Shown here: piece by piece, positions 8,035 to 21,893 of the stretch
Layout of the letters: every line of letters begins with the position of its first letter
Position numbering within the stretch: the first letter of the stretch is position 1
Origin: an uncultured Rhodopila sp.
GTDB lineage: Bacteria; Pseudomonadota; Alphaproteobacteria; Acetobacterales; Acetobacteraceae
Direction of reading: 5' to 3'
Assembly: GCA_903932145.1 (NCBI GenBank)
Contig: CAIZFE010000048.1
Location: 62,001 to 126,000 of the forward strand
Length of the DNA: 64,000 bases
Program-made: the position numbers and the translations under genes
The notes under the pieces: generated by a model
Database searches by the model: none
What the model was told of the DNA's origin: nothing
What the model saw: only the letters and a program-made list of their open reading frames with translations

Positions 8035-9468
8035 ATGGCAGTTCGCCCCAAGATGCGCCGCCGCCGCCGCACCAAGATCATCGCCACACTCGGACCGGCC
8101 AGTTCCACGATGGAGGTGATGACCCGCCTGTTCCAGGCCGGCGCCGACGTGTTCCGGCTGAATTTCTCGCACGGCACGCATGAGGATCACGCCCTCCGCT
8201 TCGCCATGATCCGTGAACTGGAGGCAAAATTCGACCGCCCGATCGGCATCCTGGCCGACGTGCAGGGTCCGAAATTGCGGGTCGGCACCTTTGGCGGCGG
8301 GCGGGTGCATTTGCAAACCGGGCAGACGTTCCGATTGGACCTCAACCCGACACCGGGCAACGCCCAGCGCGTCAACCTACCGCATCCGGAGATTATCGAG
8401 GCCGCCTCGATCGGGTCCTCGCTGCTGCTGGACGATGGCAAACTGCGGCTGCGGGTGGTTCACAAGCGCGCCGACGCGCTGGAAACCGAGGTCGTGGTGG
8501 GCGGTCCGCTGTCCGACCGCAAGGGCGTCAACGTCCCCGATGTCGTGCTGCCGATCCCGGCGTTGACCGAGAAGGACCGCGCCGATCTGGAATTTGCCGT
8601 GTCGCACGGGGCCAACTACATCGGCCTGTCGTTCGTGCAGCGGCCGGAGGACGTGATCGAGGCGCAACGCCTGATCGCCGGACGCTGCTGGGTGATGGTG
8701 AAGCTGGAGAAACCGCAGGCGCTGGATAACCTGGAGGAAATCCTGGCGCTGACCGACGCGGTGATGGTTGCGCGCGGTGACCTCGGCGTCGAACTGCCCC
8801 CCGAGGAAGTCCCGCTCGCCCAAAAGCGCATCGTCCGCCTGGCTCGGGCGTTGGGCAAACCGGTGGTGGTGGCGACGCAGATGCTGGAAAGCATGATCAG
8901 CGCCCCTGCCCCAACCCGAGCCGAGGCGTCGGATGTGGCGACAGCGGTGTTCGATGGGGCGGATGCGGTGATGCTGTCGGGCGAAACAGCCGCCGGCCAA
9001 TATCCCTACGAGTCGGTCAACATGATGGATCGCATTGTCGCGCGGGTTGAGCAGGATGCCGGGTGGCGCGAACTGATCGATGCCTCCAGGCCGCCGCCGG
9101 AGAAGAACGCGGCGGACGCGATTGCGGCAGCATCGGCTCAGGTCGCGAACACGATCGGTGCGAAGGCCATTGTCGCATTTACCGCCTCGGGCGGCACGGC
9201 ATTGCGTGTAGCGCGCGAACGTCCCGCCGCGCCTGTGATCGGCCTGACGCCCAACCAGGACACGGCCCGGAAACTGGCCGTGGTTTGGGGCGTGCATGCG
9301 GTGGTGACGCCGGATGTGCACTCGATGACCGAGGCTGTGACGCGGGCCGGCCGGGTCGCGCTGACCGAGGGGTTCGCCGAACACGGCGAAGAGATCGTAG
9401 TGACGGCCGGCGTGCCGTTTGGTCAGGCGGGAACCACGAACGCGCTGCGGGTGGCGGTGGTGAAATAG
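8035..9468 (+). CDS. pyk: Pyruvate kinase
   Basis: A 477-residue pyruvate kinase converting phosphoenolpyruvate and ADP to pyruvate and ATP. It has RRRTKIIATLGPASS at the start, FRLNFSHGTHEDH, the K+/Mg2+ region VMVKLEKPQALDNLEEIL, the signature AVMVARGDLGVELP, the MLSGETAAGQYPYESV loop and a complete C-terminal regulatory domain. AGGAATCG just before the ATG serves as ribosome site. It is in one operon with the glycerate kinase. Confidence 0.95.
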   Translation: MAVRPKMRRRRRTKIIATLGPASSTMEVMTRLFQAGADVFRLNFSHGTHEDHALRFAMIRELEAKFDRPIGILADVQGPKLRVGTFGGGRVHLQTGQTFRLDLNPTPGNAQRVNLPHPEIIEAASIGSSLLLDDGKLRLRVVHKRADALETEVVVGGPLSDRKGVNVPDVVLPIPALTEKDRADLEFAVSHGANYIGLSFVQRPEDVIEAQRLIAGRCWVMVKLEKPQALDNLEEILALTDAVMVARGDLGVELPPEEVPLAQKRIVRLARALGKPVVVATQMLESMISAPAPTRAEASDVATAVFDGADAVMLSGETAAGQYPYESVNMMDRIVARVEQDAGWRELIDASRPPPEKNAADAIAAASAQVANTIGAKAIVAFTASGGTALRVARERPAAPVIGLTPNQDTARKLAVVWGVHAVVTPDVHSMTEAVTRAGRVALTEGFAEHGEEIVVTAGVPFGQAGTTNALRVAVVK

Positions 9469-9472
9469 CGGG

Positions 9473-9806
9473 TCAGCCGCAGGCGTTGCCGCGCAGGCTG
9501 AATGCGCGGACGACGCCTCCGCCGACCGTGAAGGTGGTGTCGCAGACAAGGTTCAGGGCGGTTGGGGGAAATCCGCCGCCCCAGTAGTAGGGCGAACCAG
9601 GGACGAGTTCGAGACGCCGGTCTTCGTAGGTCAGGAATTTCATGCCGGCGGTTTCGTAGCTGCGTGACGGAGCGCCCATGGCGCCGACCAGATCGGTTTC
9701 AGGCCGCCCGACCCAAAGCGCCAGCTCAGCCTGACGCTGAGCCAGCCCGTTGGTGCAGCCTGCGACGAACAGAGCCAAACCTATTACTGTAAGCCAGCGA
9801 TCCATT
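9473..9806 (-). CDS. Small secreted lipoprotein of unknown function
   Basis: About 110 residues. The N-terminus MDRWLTVIGLALFVAGCTNG is a lipoprotein signal peptide with lipobox VAGC, so the mature protein begins at Cys and is probably held in a membrane facing the periplasm. The mature part, with GRPETDLVGAMGAPSRSYE, KFLTYEDRR and NLVCDTTFTVGGGVVRAFSL, resembles small SmpA/OmlA-like domains in which a GxPxxxL segment recurs; this is inference only. The ATG at 9806 has GGGAAC upstream; an ATG four codons earlier (9818) is possible. It is convergent with pyk, with only 4 bases between. Confidence 0.7.
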
Positions 9807-9913
9807 AGCGTTCCCATGCCGCTCACATAAGATAGGCGGACGGCAGTCGCAACATGTGTCCGATTTTGTGAACTCCTTGGGTGGTCAGGCCGATCCGTCG
9901 AAGCCGACGGCAA

Positions 9914-10274
9914 TGCCGTGTTCCGAAAAATGAAACGCCGGTTAATGCCAGTCCGCTTTGAGACTGACGTACGTCTATTCCAATGCCGTCGTGGCCCGCT
10001 TTGTCCGGGCTACCTGTGCCCTGACGGTGCCGCGAGAGTTGGCCCGGACAAGCCGGGCCATCACGGTGGGGCGAGGGTCGACATCAACGCGGGCTGGTAT
10101 AAGGCGATATTCCCCCAATCGCACAACGTCGTTACTTCGACGAGCGCAGACCTACGCGTTTCGTTGTGACAAGATCAAAGAACGAGGAGCGCAATTCGGC
10201 TGTTGATCTGGATCAAACTCGCAGCGGCATGCTGGCATTCATGCTGGGTTTGTCATCAACTCGGGACATCAACG
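9914..10274. other. Intergenic stretch holding a palindromic repeat
   Basis: No supported gene. It holds one dispersed inverted repeat (9988-10064, separate entry). The 110 bases before 10275 should contain the promoter of the next gene, but no clear box could be picked. Confidence 0.5.
9988..10064. repeat. Dispersed palindromic element, type C (complete copy)
   Basis: Two arms pair as an imperfect hairpin: GTCGTGGCCCGCTTTGTCCG from 9988 and GGCCCGGACAAGCCGGGCC at 10041-10059 with flanks. A one-armed relative lies at 47311-47358, in which the spacer CCCTGACGGTGCCGCG (10019-10034) appears as its exact reverse complement. Confidence 0.75.
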
Positions 10275-10910
10275 ATGCTGCTCCAAACGCTCAGCTATCC
10301 GCAGGTTGTCGAAGAAATCTGCGATCTCAGATGGTCGGACCTGAGCCGCGACGATCTGCTCGCGGTATCGGAAGCCTATTACTATTTCTCGGTTCAGTTT
10401 CGCGAGGCCGTTGAAATCGCATGCGAAACCTATCCCGGAGACCACAAACTCACCGAGTTGCGCGACGGTGAATGCGACACGAACAACCTGTCGCCCTATC
10501 CGGGTGTGGCCGAACCGAAGGAAAAGATGAACCATGACGAGTTCATGCGCCGTGTTCTTGCCATGTCGAGTATCGATCCGAACGTCCGAGCGAAGTTGAA
10601 AAAGCTCGGCGCTGCCTATCTCGCGCAGGTTCGTCAGACCGATCCCGCAACGTTGATCATGAGCCTGCCCAGCTATGAGGATGGCGGCCTTGAGAGGGTC
10701 TTCAGCGCAATGCTCCTGGCCCGCGACTGGGAAGAACCGTCCCTAAAGGCATTCCAACACTTTCTGGTCGGGCATGTCCGCCTGGACAGCGATCCTGATG
10801 CCGGACATGGCGCTTTGTGCCGGCATCTGGTGCCGGACGATCGGATTCTGCCGTTATGGAACGCGTTCCGGGATATCCTCGTTGAGGCTGCACCGATATT
10901 GGCCAACTGA
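10275..10910 (+). CDS. Protein of unknown function
   Basis: A 211-residue, mainly alpha-helical, soluble-looking protein that I do not recognise. The beginning TLSYPQVVEEICDLRWSDLS and AYYYFSVQFREAVEIACETY suggest a helical bundle, followed by a loop with DGECDTNNLSPYPGVAEPKE and KMNHDEFMRRVLAMSS. His and Glu residues recur in these helices as in haem-oxygenase-like or ferritin-like metal proteins, but that is speculation. The ATG at 10275 was chosen over an earlier open frame that is Cys/Trp-rich and not domain-like. A short relic of a second copy of its 3' end lies at 11411-11482. Confidence 0.7.
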   Translation: MLLQTLSYPQVVEEICDLRWSDLSRDDLLAVSEAYYYFSVQFREAVEIACETYPGDHKLTELRDGECDTNNLSPYPGVAEPKEKMNHDEFMRRVLAMSSIDPNVRAKLKKLGAAYLAQVRQTDPATLIMSLPSYEDGGLERVFSAMLLARDWEEPSLKAFQHFLVGHVRLDSDPDAGHGALCRHLVPDDRILPLWNAFRDILVEAAPILAN

Positions 10911-11052
10911 CCAGAGGCGCATGGCTCTTTCACCGAAGGGCGTGGGACGGATGATGCCGACAGGACATCACTATCGGCATCATCTATGGTAGTTTCGATG
11001 CGGCTTTTACAGAACCTATTCCCGGTGATCAGCGATCTGCTATGATGACTGC

Positions 11053-11292
11053 ATGAGCGATGACCCAAACAATCTGGTGTTAAATCTCCTGCGCGCCATG
11101 CGTGGCGACATCGGCGACATCAAGGCCGACATGGCCGAGGTGAAGCAGCGGCTTACGACTGTGGAAATTCAGGTCAGCAACCTTGCCGCCACCGAGGCCA
11201 GTCATTACGGACAGACCATGCAGCGGCTGGACCGAATTGGTAGCGACGTGGATCGGATCAAGCGGCGGCTCGACCTGGTGGACGCGTCCTAA
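11053..11292 (+). CDS. Small coiled-coil protein
   Basis: A 79-residue protein made almost entirely of heptad-type helix: LVLNLLRAMRGDIGDIKADM, AEVKQRLTTVEIQVSNLAAT, TMQRLDRIGSDVDRIKRRLD. Similar short coiled-coil proteins beginning with LLRAIR-DI are common in alphaproteobacteria next to toxin genes and mobile DNA, but no function is known. The GTG/ATG choice is clear here (ATG, with GATGACTGC before it rather than a strong ribosome site). Confidence 0.75.
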   Translation: MSDDPNNLVLNLLRAMRGDIGDIKADMAEVKQRLTTVEIQVSNLAATEASHYGQTMQRLDRIGSDVDRIKRRLDLVDAS

Positions 11293-11410
11293 TCCGACCT
11301 ATCCCGGTTGTTGAAAGCGAGATGACGCCTTATTCAAGGGCGGGCGCTCAACCCGGCTTTGAGCGATTGAACCCGCCGATCTCGATTGGATTCTTCCAGC
11401 GCGGAGCAAG

Positions 11411-11482
11411 TTCCGGGACATCCTCGTGGACGCGGCCCGGCGTTGGGTAAGTGACCATCCGCGCATGAGAGCAGGCAATTAA
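11411..11482 (+). pseudogene. 3' fragment of a second copy of the 10275-10910 gene
   Basis: Twenty-four codons ending at TAA 11480-11482 read FRDILVDAARRWVSDHPRMR and a few more residues. The first 9 match the end of the upstream gene (FRDILVEAAP), with close DNA identity (TTCCGGGAcATCCTCGTgGA). Nothing else of the copy remains, so it is a relic of duplication or recombination. Confidence 0.55.
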
Positions 11483-12486
11483 CCGAGATCGGCTGACGGC
11501 AGCCACAACACCTGCCCGATCCTGTGCGCACCCGAGACGATCATCGCCAGCCGGTCAAACCCCAGGGCAATTCCGGCACTCGGAGGCATCCCGTGTTCCA
11601 GCGCGGCGAGGAAGTCCTCGTCCAGATCCCAATCGGGGCCGTGCATCGCGTGGCGGCGTTGGCGTTCGACCAGGAAGCGAGCGCGCTGTTCCGCCGGATC
11701 GGTCAGTTCGACGAATGCGTTCGCCAGTTCGATGCCACACACATACAGTTCAAACCGTTCGGCGACGCGCGGATCAGTCGGATCGCGACGGGCGAGCGCG
11801 GCCTGGGCGGCGGGCCAATGGGTCAGGAAGGTGGGGTGTTCGCGGCCGATCACCGGCTCGATCCGCTCCAGCAGCAGGCGGAAGAACAGGTCCTCCCAGT
11901 TTTCGTTATCGCGCAGCCTGACCCCGGCGGCGGCTGCCAGGGCGGCAGCATCCTCTCCGATCGCCAGCAGATCGACGCCGACGTAGCCGGTGAAGGCGTC
12001 CGCGACAGTCAGGCGTTCGAACCGTGACAGGTCGGTGGTGACGCCGCGACAATGAACGACCGGGGGTAACACCGACCGCAACAGCTCGGTGGTTTCCTCG
12101 ATCAGCGAGTCCATGCCGGCGCCGGGGCGATACCATTCCAGCATGGTGAACTCGGGCGCGTGCAACGCGCTGGCCTCGCCGTTACGCCAGACCCGGGCGA
12201 ACTGGAAGATCGGCCCCGCCTCGGCCACCAACAGGCGCTTCATGGCAAATTCCGGGCTGGTGTGCAGCCACAGATTCTCCCGGGTTCCGTCCGGATGTTC
12301 GCGAGTGGTGGCGAATGCGCGCAGGTGGACTTCCTCCCCGGGTGCCGGGACGGCGTAGGGCGTCTCAACCTCCGTGTAGGACCGGTCGTGGAAAAATGCC
12401 CTTACGGTTCGGGTCAATGCCGCGCGCCGGTGCAGGAACGGCATGCGGGCGGCGAGGCTTTCAGGATGCCAAACGGGAAGGGTCAT
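11479..12486 (-). CDS. epmA: Elongation factor P (R)-beta-lysine ligase
   Basis: A 335-residue class II aminoacyl-tRNA synthetase paralogue (EpmA/GenX/PoxA) that attaches (R)-beta-lysine to a conserved lysine of EF-P. It lacks the tRNA-anticodon domain of LysRS and has class II motif 2 (FARVWRNGEASALHAPEFTM) and motif 3 (AGIALGFDRLAMIV). Other visible parts are HTSPEFAMKRLL, FELYVCGIELANAF and the HRIGQVLWLP end. The partner genes for lysine 2,3-aminomutase (EpmB) and EF-P are not next to it. The ATG at 12486 begins MTLPVWHPESLAARMPFLHR. Confidence 0.93.
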   Translation of the reverse strand: MTLPVWHPESLAARMPFLHRRAALTRTVRAFFHDRSYTEVETPYAVPAPGEEVHLRAFATTREHPDGTRENLWLHTSPEFAMKRLLVAEAGPIFQFARVWRNGEASALHAPEFTMLEWYRPGAGMDSLIEETTELLRSVLPPVVHCRGVTTDLSRFERLTVADAFTGYVGVDLLAIGEDAAALAAAAGVRLRDNENWEDLFFRLLLERIEPVIGREHPTFLTHWPAAQAALARRDPTDPRVAERFELYVCGIELANAFVELTDPAEQRARFLVERQRRHAMHGPDWDLDEDFLAALEHGMPPSAGIALGFDRLAMIVSGAHRIGQVLWLPSADLG

Positions 12487-12617
12487 GCCGGGGGTAACAT
12501 ACAGAAAGAGTTCATATCGCGATATTTACCGCCACCATTGGGCTTCCGCCACGTTGTCATACGAACGACATAACCGCGTTCCGGCGGTGTGGATGTCACA
12601 ACCGAAAGGCGCACCCG

Positions 12618-12791
12618 ATGGGCTTGATTCTGCTGATTGTCATCCTTTTCCTGCTGTTCGGCGGAGGCGGCTACTATGGCTATCGATCCGGTTACTACGG
12701 CGGCGCCCATTATGGCGGCGGCCTGACGCTGGTGATCGTAATCATCGTGCTGTTTTTATTGTTCGGCGGTGGTGCAGGCTACTACCACTAG
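12618..12791 (+). CDS. 57-residue membrane mini-protein with two similar hydrophobic segments
   Basis: A very short gene with an ATG at 12618 and TAG at 12789-12791. It encodes two nearly identical membrane segments, ILLIVILFLLFGGGGYYGY at the N-terminus and VIVIIVLFLLFGGGAGYYH at the C-terminus, joined by a Gly/Tyr-rich linker. This resembles small DUF3309-type membrane proteins of proteobacteria, known mainly from stress-induced loci, though the match is by composition only. GAAAGGCGC before the ATG is a fair ribosome site. It is divergent from epmA. Confidence 0.75.
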   Translation: MGLILLIVILFLLFGGGGYYGYRSGYYGGAHYGGGLTLVIVIIVLFLLFGGGAGYYH

Positions 12792-12866
12792 TTAGGCCGG
12801 GCCTGCATGGTCCGCCACCTGTACCGGCTAGGGACAGATGGCGGACCGTCGTTTAGCAGAGGCCGA

Positions 12867-13577
12867 TCAGACGGCCGCGAACTGGCCACGCCCGAAGACT
12901 TTGTCCAGCGTAACCGCCTCTGCCTTGTCGAAGGCTGTGGTACGGGCGCGCACGGCGTCCACCTCGGCCAGGGCCTTCTTCACCGCCGGCCGCTCGTCGA
13001 TCTGCTTCACCCAACGGGAGATGTTCGGCAACCTGGCCATGGTCTCCGCGCCAAGGATCGCGGGGATGGCGCGCATCCAGGGGTAGGTGGCGATGTCGGC
13101 CATCGAGTATTCGGCGCCGGCAAGGTACTCCGTCGCACCAAGCCGCTGCTCGATGACCTCGCAGACGCGCCAAGTCTGGGTGTAGTAGCGGCTTTTCGAA
13201 TAGTCGTTGCCGGCCGGTGCGAAGCGCAGGAAATGCACGAACTGGCCGAACATCGGGCCGACCGTGGACATTTGCGTCATGAGCCACTGAATGGCGTCGA
13301 ACTTTGCCGCCTTGTCCGAGGGTAGCAGCGTGCCGGTCTTGTCCGCGAGATACAGCAGGATCGCGCCCGATTCGAAGCAGGTGTACGAACCGCCGGGGCC
13401 TTCCGAATCGACGATGACCGGCACCTTGGCATTCGGATTCAGCTTCAGGAAATCCGCGTCGAACTGCTTGCCGGTGAACACATCGACCGGGGCGACGGTG
13501 TAGGGCAGGCCGAGTTCCTCAAGCGCGATAAAGACCTTAACAACATTCGGGCTGCCCATTCCGTACAGGGTGATCAT
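12867..13577 (-). CDS. Glutathione S-transferase (nu-class-like, YfcG/YghU type)
   Basis: A 236-residue GST. The N-terminal thioredoxin-fold half has ITLYGMGSPNVVKVFIALEE, the long loop DVFTGKQFDADFLKLNPNAK, PVIVDSEGP and the SGAILLYLADKTG helix; the C-terminal half has QWLMTQMSTVGPMFGQFVHF, characteristic of the disulfide-bond reductase GSTs YfcG and YghU, which act on glutathione and organic hydroperoxides. The ATG at 13577 follows GAGGAACACACC. It is a single-gene unit. Confidence 0.88.
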   Translation of the reverse strand: MITLYGMGSPNVVKVFIALEELGLPYTVAPVDVFTGKQFDADFLKLNPNAKVPVIVDSEGPGGSYTCFESGAILLYLADKTGTLLPSDKAAKFDAIQWLMTQMSTVGPMFGQFVHFLRFAPAGNDYSKSRYYTQTWRVCEVIEQRLGATEYLAGAEYSMADIATYPWMRAIPAILGAETMARLPNISRWVKQIDERPAVKKALAEVDAVRARTTAFDKAEAVTLDKVFGRGQFAAV

Positions 13578-13902
13578 GGTGTGTTCCTCGGTGTGTTGAA
13601 GCCCCTATTCTCGCACGGGCGGCGGTAACGGGGAAGGCAGGGCCGCGCCCGTGGTCCGCCACACACCTGTCGGACACATTGAAAAAGCGCGATGGTTTAC
13701 CCCGGCTTCGTGCCACGCGCGGTAAAGAGGGTGCCGCGCGGTCCAGAGATGTGGTCATCCCTTGTCGCGGTCATCAAAAAAACCTTATGCTGCGGTGCGA
13801 CAGCATCATTGCCATTTGTTCACCCAGCGGGCAAAAGAGACTCTTGCGTGAATTCACGCACCCCGGACGGCAGTTTACGCTACGCCAAGGAAAGTTGTGT
13901 CT
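13578..13902. other. Divergent intergenic region upstream of gltB
   Basis: This region carries the divergent promoters of the GST gene and gltB. No boxes can be fixed with certainty. AAGGAAAG at 13887-13894 is the ribosome site for gltB. No gene is supported here. Confidence 0.4.
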
Positions 13903-18540
<4,638 letters not shown>

Positions 18541-18552
18541 ACGGACTCTAAA

Positions 18553-18647
18553 CCCGTCATGGCCGGGCTTGGCCCGGCCACCCGGGACTTTGCTTGGCGT
18601 CGGATACAAAGTCCCGTCATGGCCGGGCCAAGCCCGGCCATGACGGG
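18553..18647. repeat. Dispersed palindromic element, type A, between gltB and gltD
   Basis: A 27-base left arm (18553-18579, beginning CCCGTCATGGCCGGGCTTGG) is perfectly complementary to the right arm (18621-18647). Inside, GGGACTTTG (18584-18592) pairs with CAAAGTCCC (18607-18615). The transcript would fold into a very stable hairpin between the two glutamate synthase cistrons, which could lower gltD expression or protect gltB mRNA. Relatives lie at 32936-33150 and 45731-45820. Confidence 0.9.
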
Positions 18648-18750
18648 ATGGGCCGTGACGACGGGCCACGACGAGATGGGCCACGACGACGGGACATATG
18701 GACGCAGCGCCCGAATCGCTGCCTGACTGATACGCTTTCTGGAGACCACC

Positions 18751-20202
18751 ATGGGTAAGATCACCGGCTTCCTCGAAATCGAACGCCACGACCGCGGTTA
18801 CGAAAAGACCGAGTCTCGGTTGAAAACGTACAAGGAATTCGTCAAGCCGCTGGCGGCGAAAGAGCTGAACGATCAGGCGGCGCGCTGCATGGATTGCGGC
18901 ATTCCGTTCTGTCACAACGGCTGTCCGGTCAACAACCAGATCCCCGACTGGAACAATCTGGTCTATAAGGAGCAGTGGCAGCAGGCGTCGATCAACCTGC
19001 ACTCCACCAACAATTTCCCGGAATTCACCGGCCGCGTCTGCCCGGCCCCGTGCGAGGCCTCCTGCACGCTAAACATCGACGACAGCCCGGTCACGATCAA
19101 GACGATCGAGTGCGCCATCGTCGATCGCGCCTGGGACGAAGGCTGGCTGGTGCCGATCCCGGCAGCCGTGAAGACCGGCAAGGCGGTCGCCGTGGTTGGA
19201 TCGGGACCCGCCGGCATGGCGTGCGCCCAGCAGTTGGCCCGCGCCGGTCATGCGGTGACATTGATAGAAAAGCAGGATCGCATCGGCGGGCTGCTGCGCT
19301 ACGGCATCCCTGACTTCAAAATGGAAAAGCATCTGATCGACCGCCGCGTCGATCAGATGGCGGCCGAGGGCGTGACCTACCGCACCAATTGCGAGGTCGG
19401 CACCGACGTCTCGATCGACCAGTTGCTGGCGGATTTCCACGCCGTCGTGCTGTCCGGCGGGGCCGAGTGGCCCCGCAATCTGGATGTCACCGGGCGTGAG
19501 CTGGATGGTATCCATTACGCGATGGACTTCCTGACGCAGCAGAACAAGCGCGACGCCGGGTATGACGAAGCAACGGCCGCCCCGACCGGGACGCTGAGCG
19601 CCAAGGGCAAGCATGTCGTTGTTGTCGGCGGCGGTGACACCGGGTCCGACTGCATCGGCACCTCGGCGCGCCAGGGCGCGGCCTCGATCATCCAGATCGA
19701 AATCATGCCGAAGCCGCCGGTGAAAGAGGACAAAGCGATGGTCTGGCCGGATTGGCCGGTCAAGCTGCGGTCCTCGCACGCCCACGACGAAGGCGTCGAG
19801 CGGGATTGGTCGGTGCTGACGAAGCACGCCGTGGGTGTCGATGGCCGCGTTGTTGGATTGGATTGCGTGCGCGTCGAGTGGGAACGCTCGCCCGACGGCC
19901 GTATGTCGATGAAGGAAATTCCGGGCAGCGAATTCCAGCTCAAGGCCGATCTGGTGCTGCTGGCGATGGGCTTCCTGGGGCCGAAGCGCGGTGCGCTGCT
20001 GGATGGGGCCGGTGTCGAACTGGATCAGCGCGGCAATGTGCTGGCGAACACGGTGCAGTACCGGACGTCTCGGGATGGCCTGTTCGCCGCCGGCGATATG
20101 CGCCGCGGGCAGTCGCTGGTGGTGTGGGCGATCCGCGAGGGGCGTCAATGCGCCCGTTCGGTGGACCAGTTCCTGATGGGCACGACCACACTACCCCGGT
20201 AA
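18751..20202 (+). CDS. gltD: Glutamate synthase [NADPH], small (beta) subunit
   Basis: A 483-residue flavoprotein that oxidises NADPH and passes electrons to the large subunit through Fe-S clusters. The N-terminal cysteines [20 protein letters not shown] and CPAPCEASC bind 4Fe-4S clusters. The FAD-binding Rossmann motif is [19 protein letters not shown], the NADPH site is [20 protein letters not shown], and the C-terminal [20 protein letters not shown] contacts FAD. ATG 18751 follows CTGGAGACC. It is almost certainly cotranscribed with gltB. Confidence 0.96.
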   Translation: MGKITGFLEIERHDRGYEKTESRLKTYKEFVKPLAAKELNDQAARCMDCGIPFCHNGCPVNNQIPDWNNLVYKEQWQQASINLHSTNNFPEFTGRVCPAPCEASCTLNIDDSPVTIKTIECAIVDRAWDEGWLVPIPAAVKTGKAVAVVGSGPAGMACAQQLARAGHAVTLIEKQDRIGGLLRYGIPDFKMEKHLIDRRVDQMAAEGVTYRTNCEVGTDVSIDQLLADFHAVVLSGGAEWPRNLDVTGRELDGIHYAMDFLTQQNKRDAGYDEATAAPTGTLSAKGKHVVVVGGGDTGSDCIGTSARQGAASIIQIEIMPKPPVKEDKAMVWPDWPVKLRSSHAHDEGVERDWSVLTKHAVGVDGRVVGLDCVRVEWERSPDGRMSMKEIPGSEFQLKADLVLLAMGFLGPKRGALLDGAGVELDQRGNVLANTVQYRTSRDGLFAAGDMRRGQSLVVWAIREGRQCARSVDQFLMGTTTLPR

Positions 20203-20483
20203 AGCCTAATGACACGAGACGGCGCTGCTTCAGAGCAGCCCCGTCCTGGTTCGCGGCGTTGTCAACGCAGTGCGGCCGTATTTCGAACTTCGGTGCATCC
20301 GACGGGCTGCCCATCGGGCGTAGCGTCCTGCCCCCGGCACAGTTGGCGGGTGCAAACTCTGATAATAGACTCTCCAGAATGCAATCACGGTGCCTAGAAA
20401 CGGTGCGCCTGGCATTGAGCATGGTCGCCACGGCGCCGGCACAAATGCCGACCCGGGCCAATTTCAGTCAGGTCCGCAAGACT

Positions 20484-21788
20484 CTATTCCGCGGCAACTG
20501 GTATCAGCATCCCCGCTTCGCGGCCGCCGGAAAGCGCCGGAATTGCACAGATGATCGCAACGTTCACCATCGTGCGTACCATGTTCGCGATCGGTTCGAG
20601 GATAATGATCAGCGGCACCGCGAGTTCGTAGGACAGACCGAACTGCCGAAGCACGGGCGCTAACGGCGCCAACGCCGCAAGCCCGGACGCGCCCAGTGTG
20701 GCAAAGGACGCCATCGTTGACAGCGCGGCGACCAAGGCCAGGTCGAGGACACTGAATTCCCGGCCGATCAGGGCGCCCATGAACAAGGTCACGACGATGA
20801 AATAGAGAATCGTTCCGCATCTCAGTGTCGCCATGCCGACCGGGATGAACAAATCACATGGACCGGCCGATGTCTTGAGCTCGTCTTTCATCGTTTCCAG
20901 AGTTTGCGGAATGCAGATCAAGGAACTGCCCGTGGCGGCGCCGAGCATGATCGGTTTGAGTAAGATCGGAAACACGAAGCGTGGCGAGTGGCGCAACGAG
21001 ACCATGACGGCGACGAACGTGGCGATCAGCACGGCCACGCTGGAAGCCAGAAAGGCATAGGCCAGCATTGCCAGGACGGCGAATACCTCAGAACCCATCA
21101 CAGCGACGCGGGGCGCGATCAACGCAATGATTCCGATCGGCACCAGGATATTGAACCGGTCGAAGATACGGATGCAGACCAACTGGATGTGACGCATGGC
21201 TCCGAACACCGACTGTCCTGACTGACGTTCGGCCAGCACCATCTCAATGCCAAAGATCGCCACGAATACCAGAACACGGAGACTGTCGTTATTGGACAGC
21301 GCCGCGAAAATATTGGTTGGCACGATAGCGAGCAATCCGGTTCCCGACGTGAGATCCGCGCCGCCGGCGTGTGGCTGCGCAAATGAGAACGCAACGTCAT
21401 TCAAATTCGCCGAATTTCCGACCAGTGCACCAATACGGGCAATAGTACCTTCATCGACGGCGGATAAGTGGAAGATGATCGTGGGTAACACCAGAGCAGT
21501 GATCGCAACTCCGCCGGTGACGATACCGACCCAAATCAGCAACTTCCGGATCACGTCGCCGCCGGTTCCACTGGTCATGGCAGACCGAACCGCAAGCGGA
21601 ATCGTCGTCAGCAGAAACGGCAGCACACACATCTGCAGCAACCCGACATACAGGTCGCCAACCGGACGCAAGTATTGCACAAACGGAACCCGCATCACGC
21701 CTAATATCAAGGCAAGTCCCACGGCGGAGAGCGTGACGGCGGGCTTATTGGCCAGTCGCGATAGGGCGAGGACAGATATTCCGGCCAT
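20484..21788 (-). CDS. Dicarboxylate/amino acid:cation symporter (DAACS/SDF family)
   Basis: An inner-membrane secondary carrier of about 434 residues with the GltPh fold. Eight or so hydrophobic helices are visible, along with the first re-entrant hairpin (ATGSSLICIPQTLETM), TM7 region (GMATLRCGTILYF, where the family has NMDGT) and the C-terminal LEPIANMVRTMVNVAIICAI, whose R-T--N triad matches the substrate and Na+ site. The substitution around NMDGT suggests a different substrate from classical glutamate or succinate carriers. ATG 21788 is preferred to a TTG start at 21842. It follows a periplasmic binding protein gene by about 105 bases in the same direction. Confidence 0.85.
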   Translation of the reverse strand: MAGISVLALSRLANKPAVTLSAVGLALILGVMRVPFVQYLRPVGDLYVGLLQMCVLPFLLTTIPLAVRSAMTSGTGGDVIRKLLIWVGIVTGGVAITALVLPTIIFHLSAVDEGTIARIGALVGNSANLNDVAFSFAQPHAGGADLTSGTGLLAIVPTNIFAALSNNDSLRVLVFVAIFGIEMVLAERQSGQSVFGAMRHIQLVCIRIFDRFNILVPIGIIALIAPRVAVMGSEVFAVLAMLAYAFLASSVAVLIATFVAVMVSLRHSPRFVFPILLKPIMLGAATGSSLICIPQTLETMKDELKTSAGPCDLFIPVGMATLRCGTILYFIVVTLFMGALIGREFSVLDLALVAALSTMASFATLGASGLAALAPLAPVLRQFGLSYELAVPLIIILEPIANMVRTMVNVAIICAIPALSGGREAGMLIPVAAE

Positions 21789-21893
21789 TACATCAAGGGC
21801 TTCCAGGTGGTTCGATTGGACACAATACCGTCTTGTTCGCAACGCCGCGGCACGCTCTGGATGTGTTCCCGGGGCGCCATCGTCTGGCCCCGC

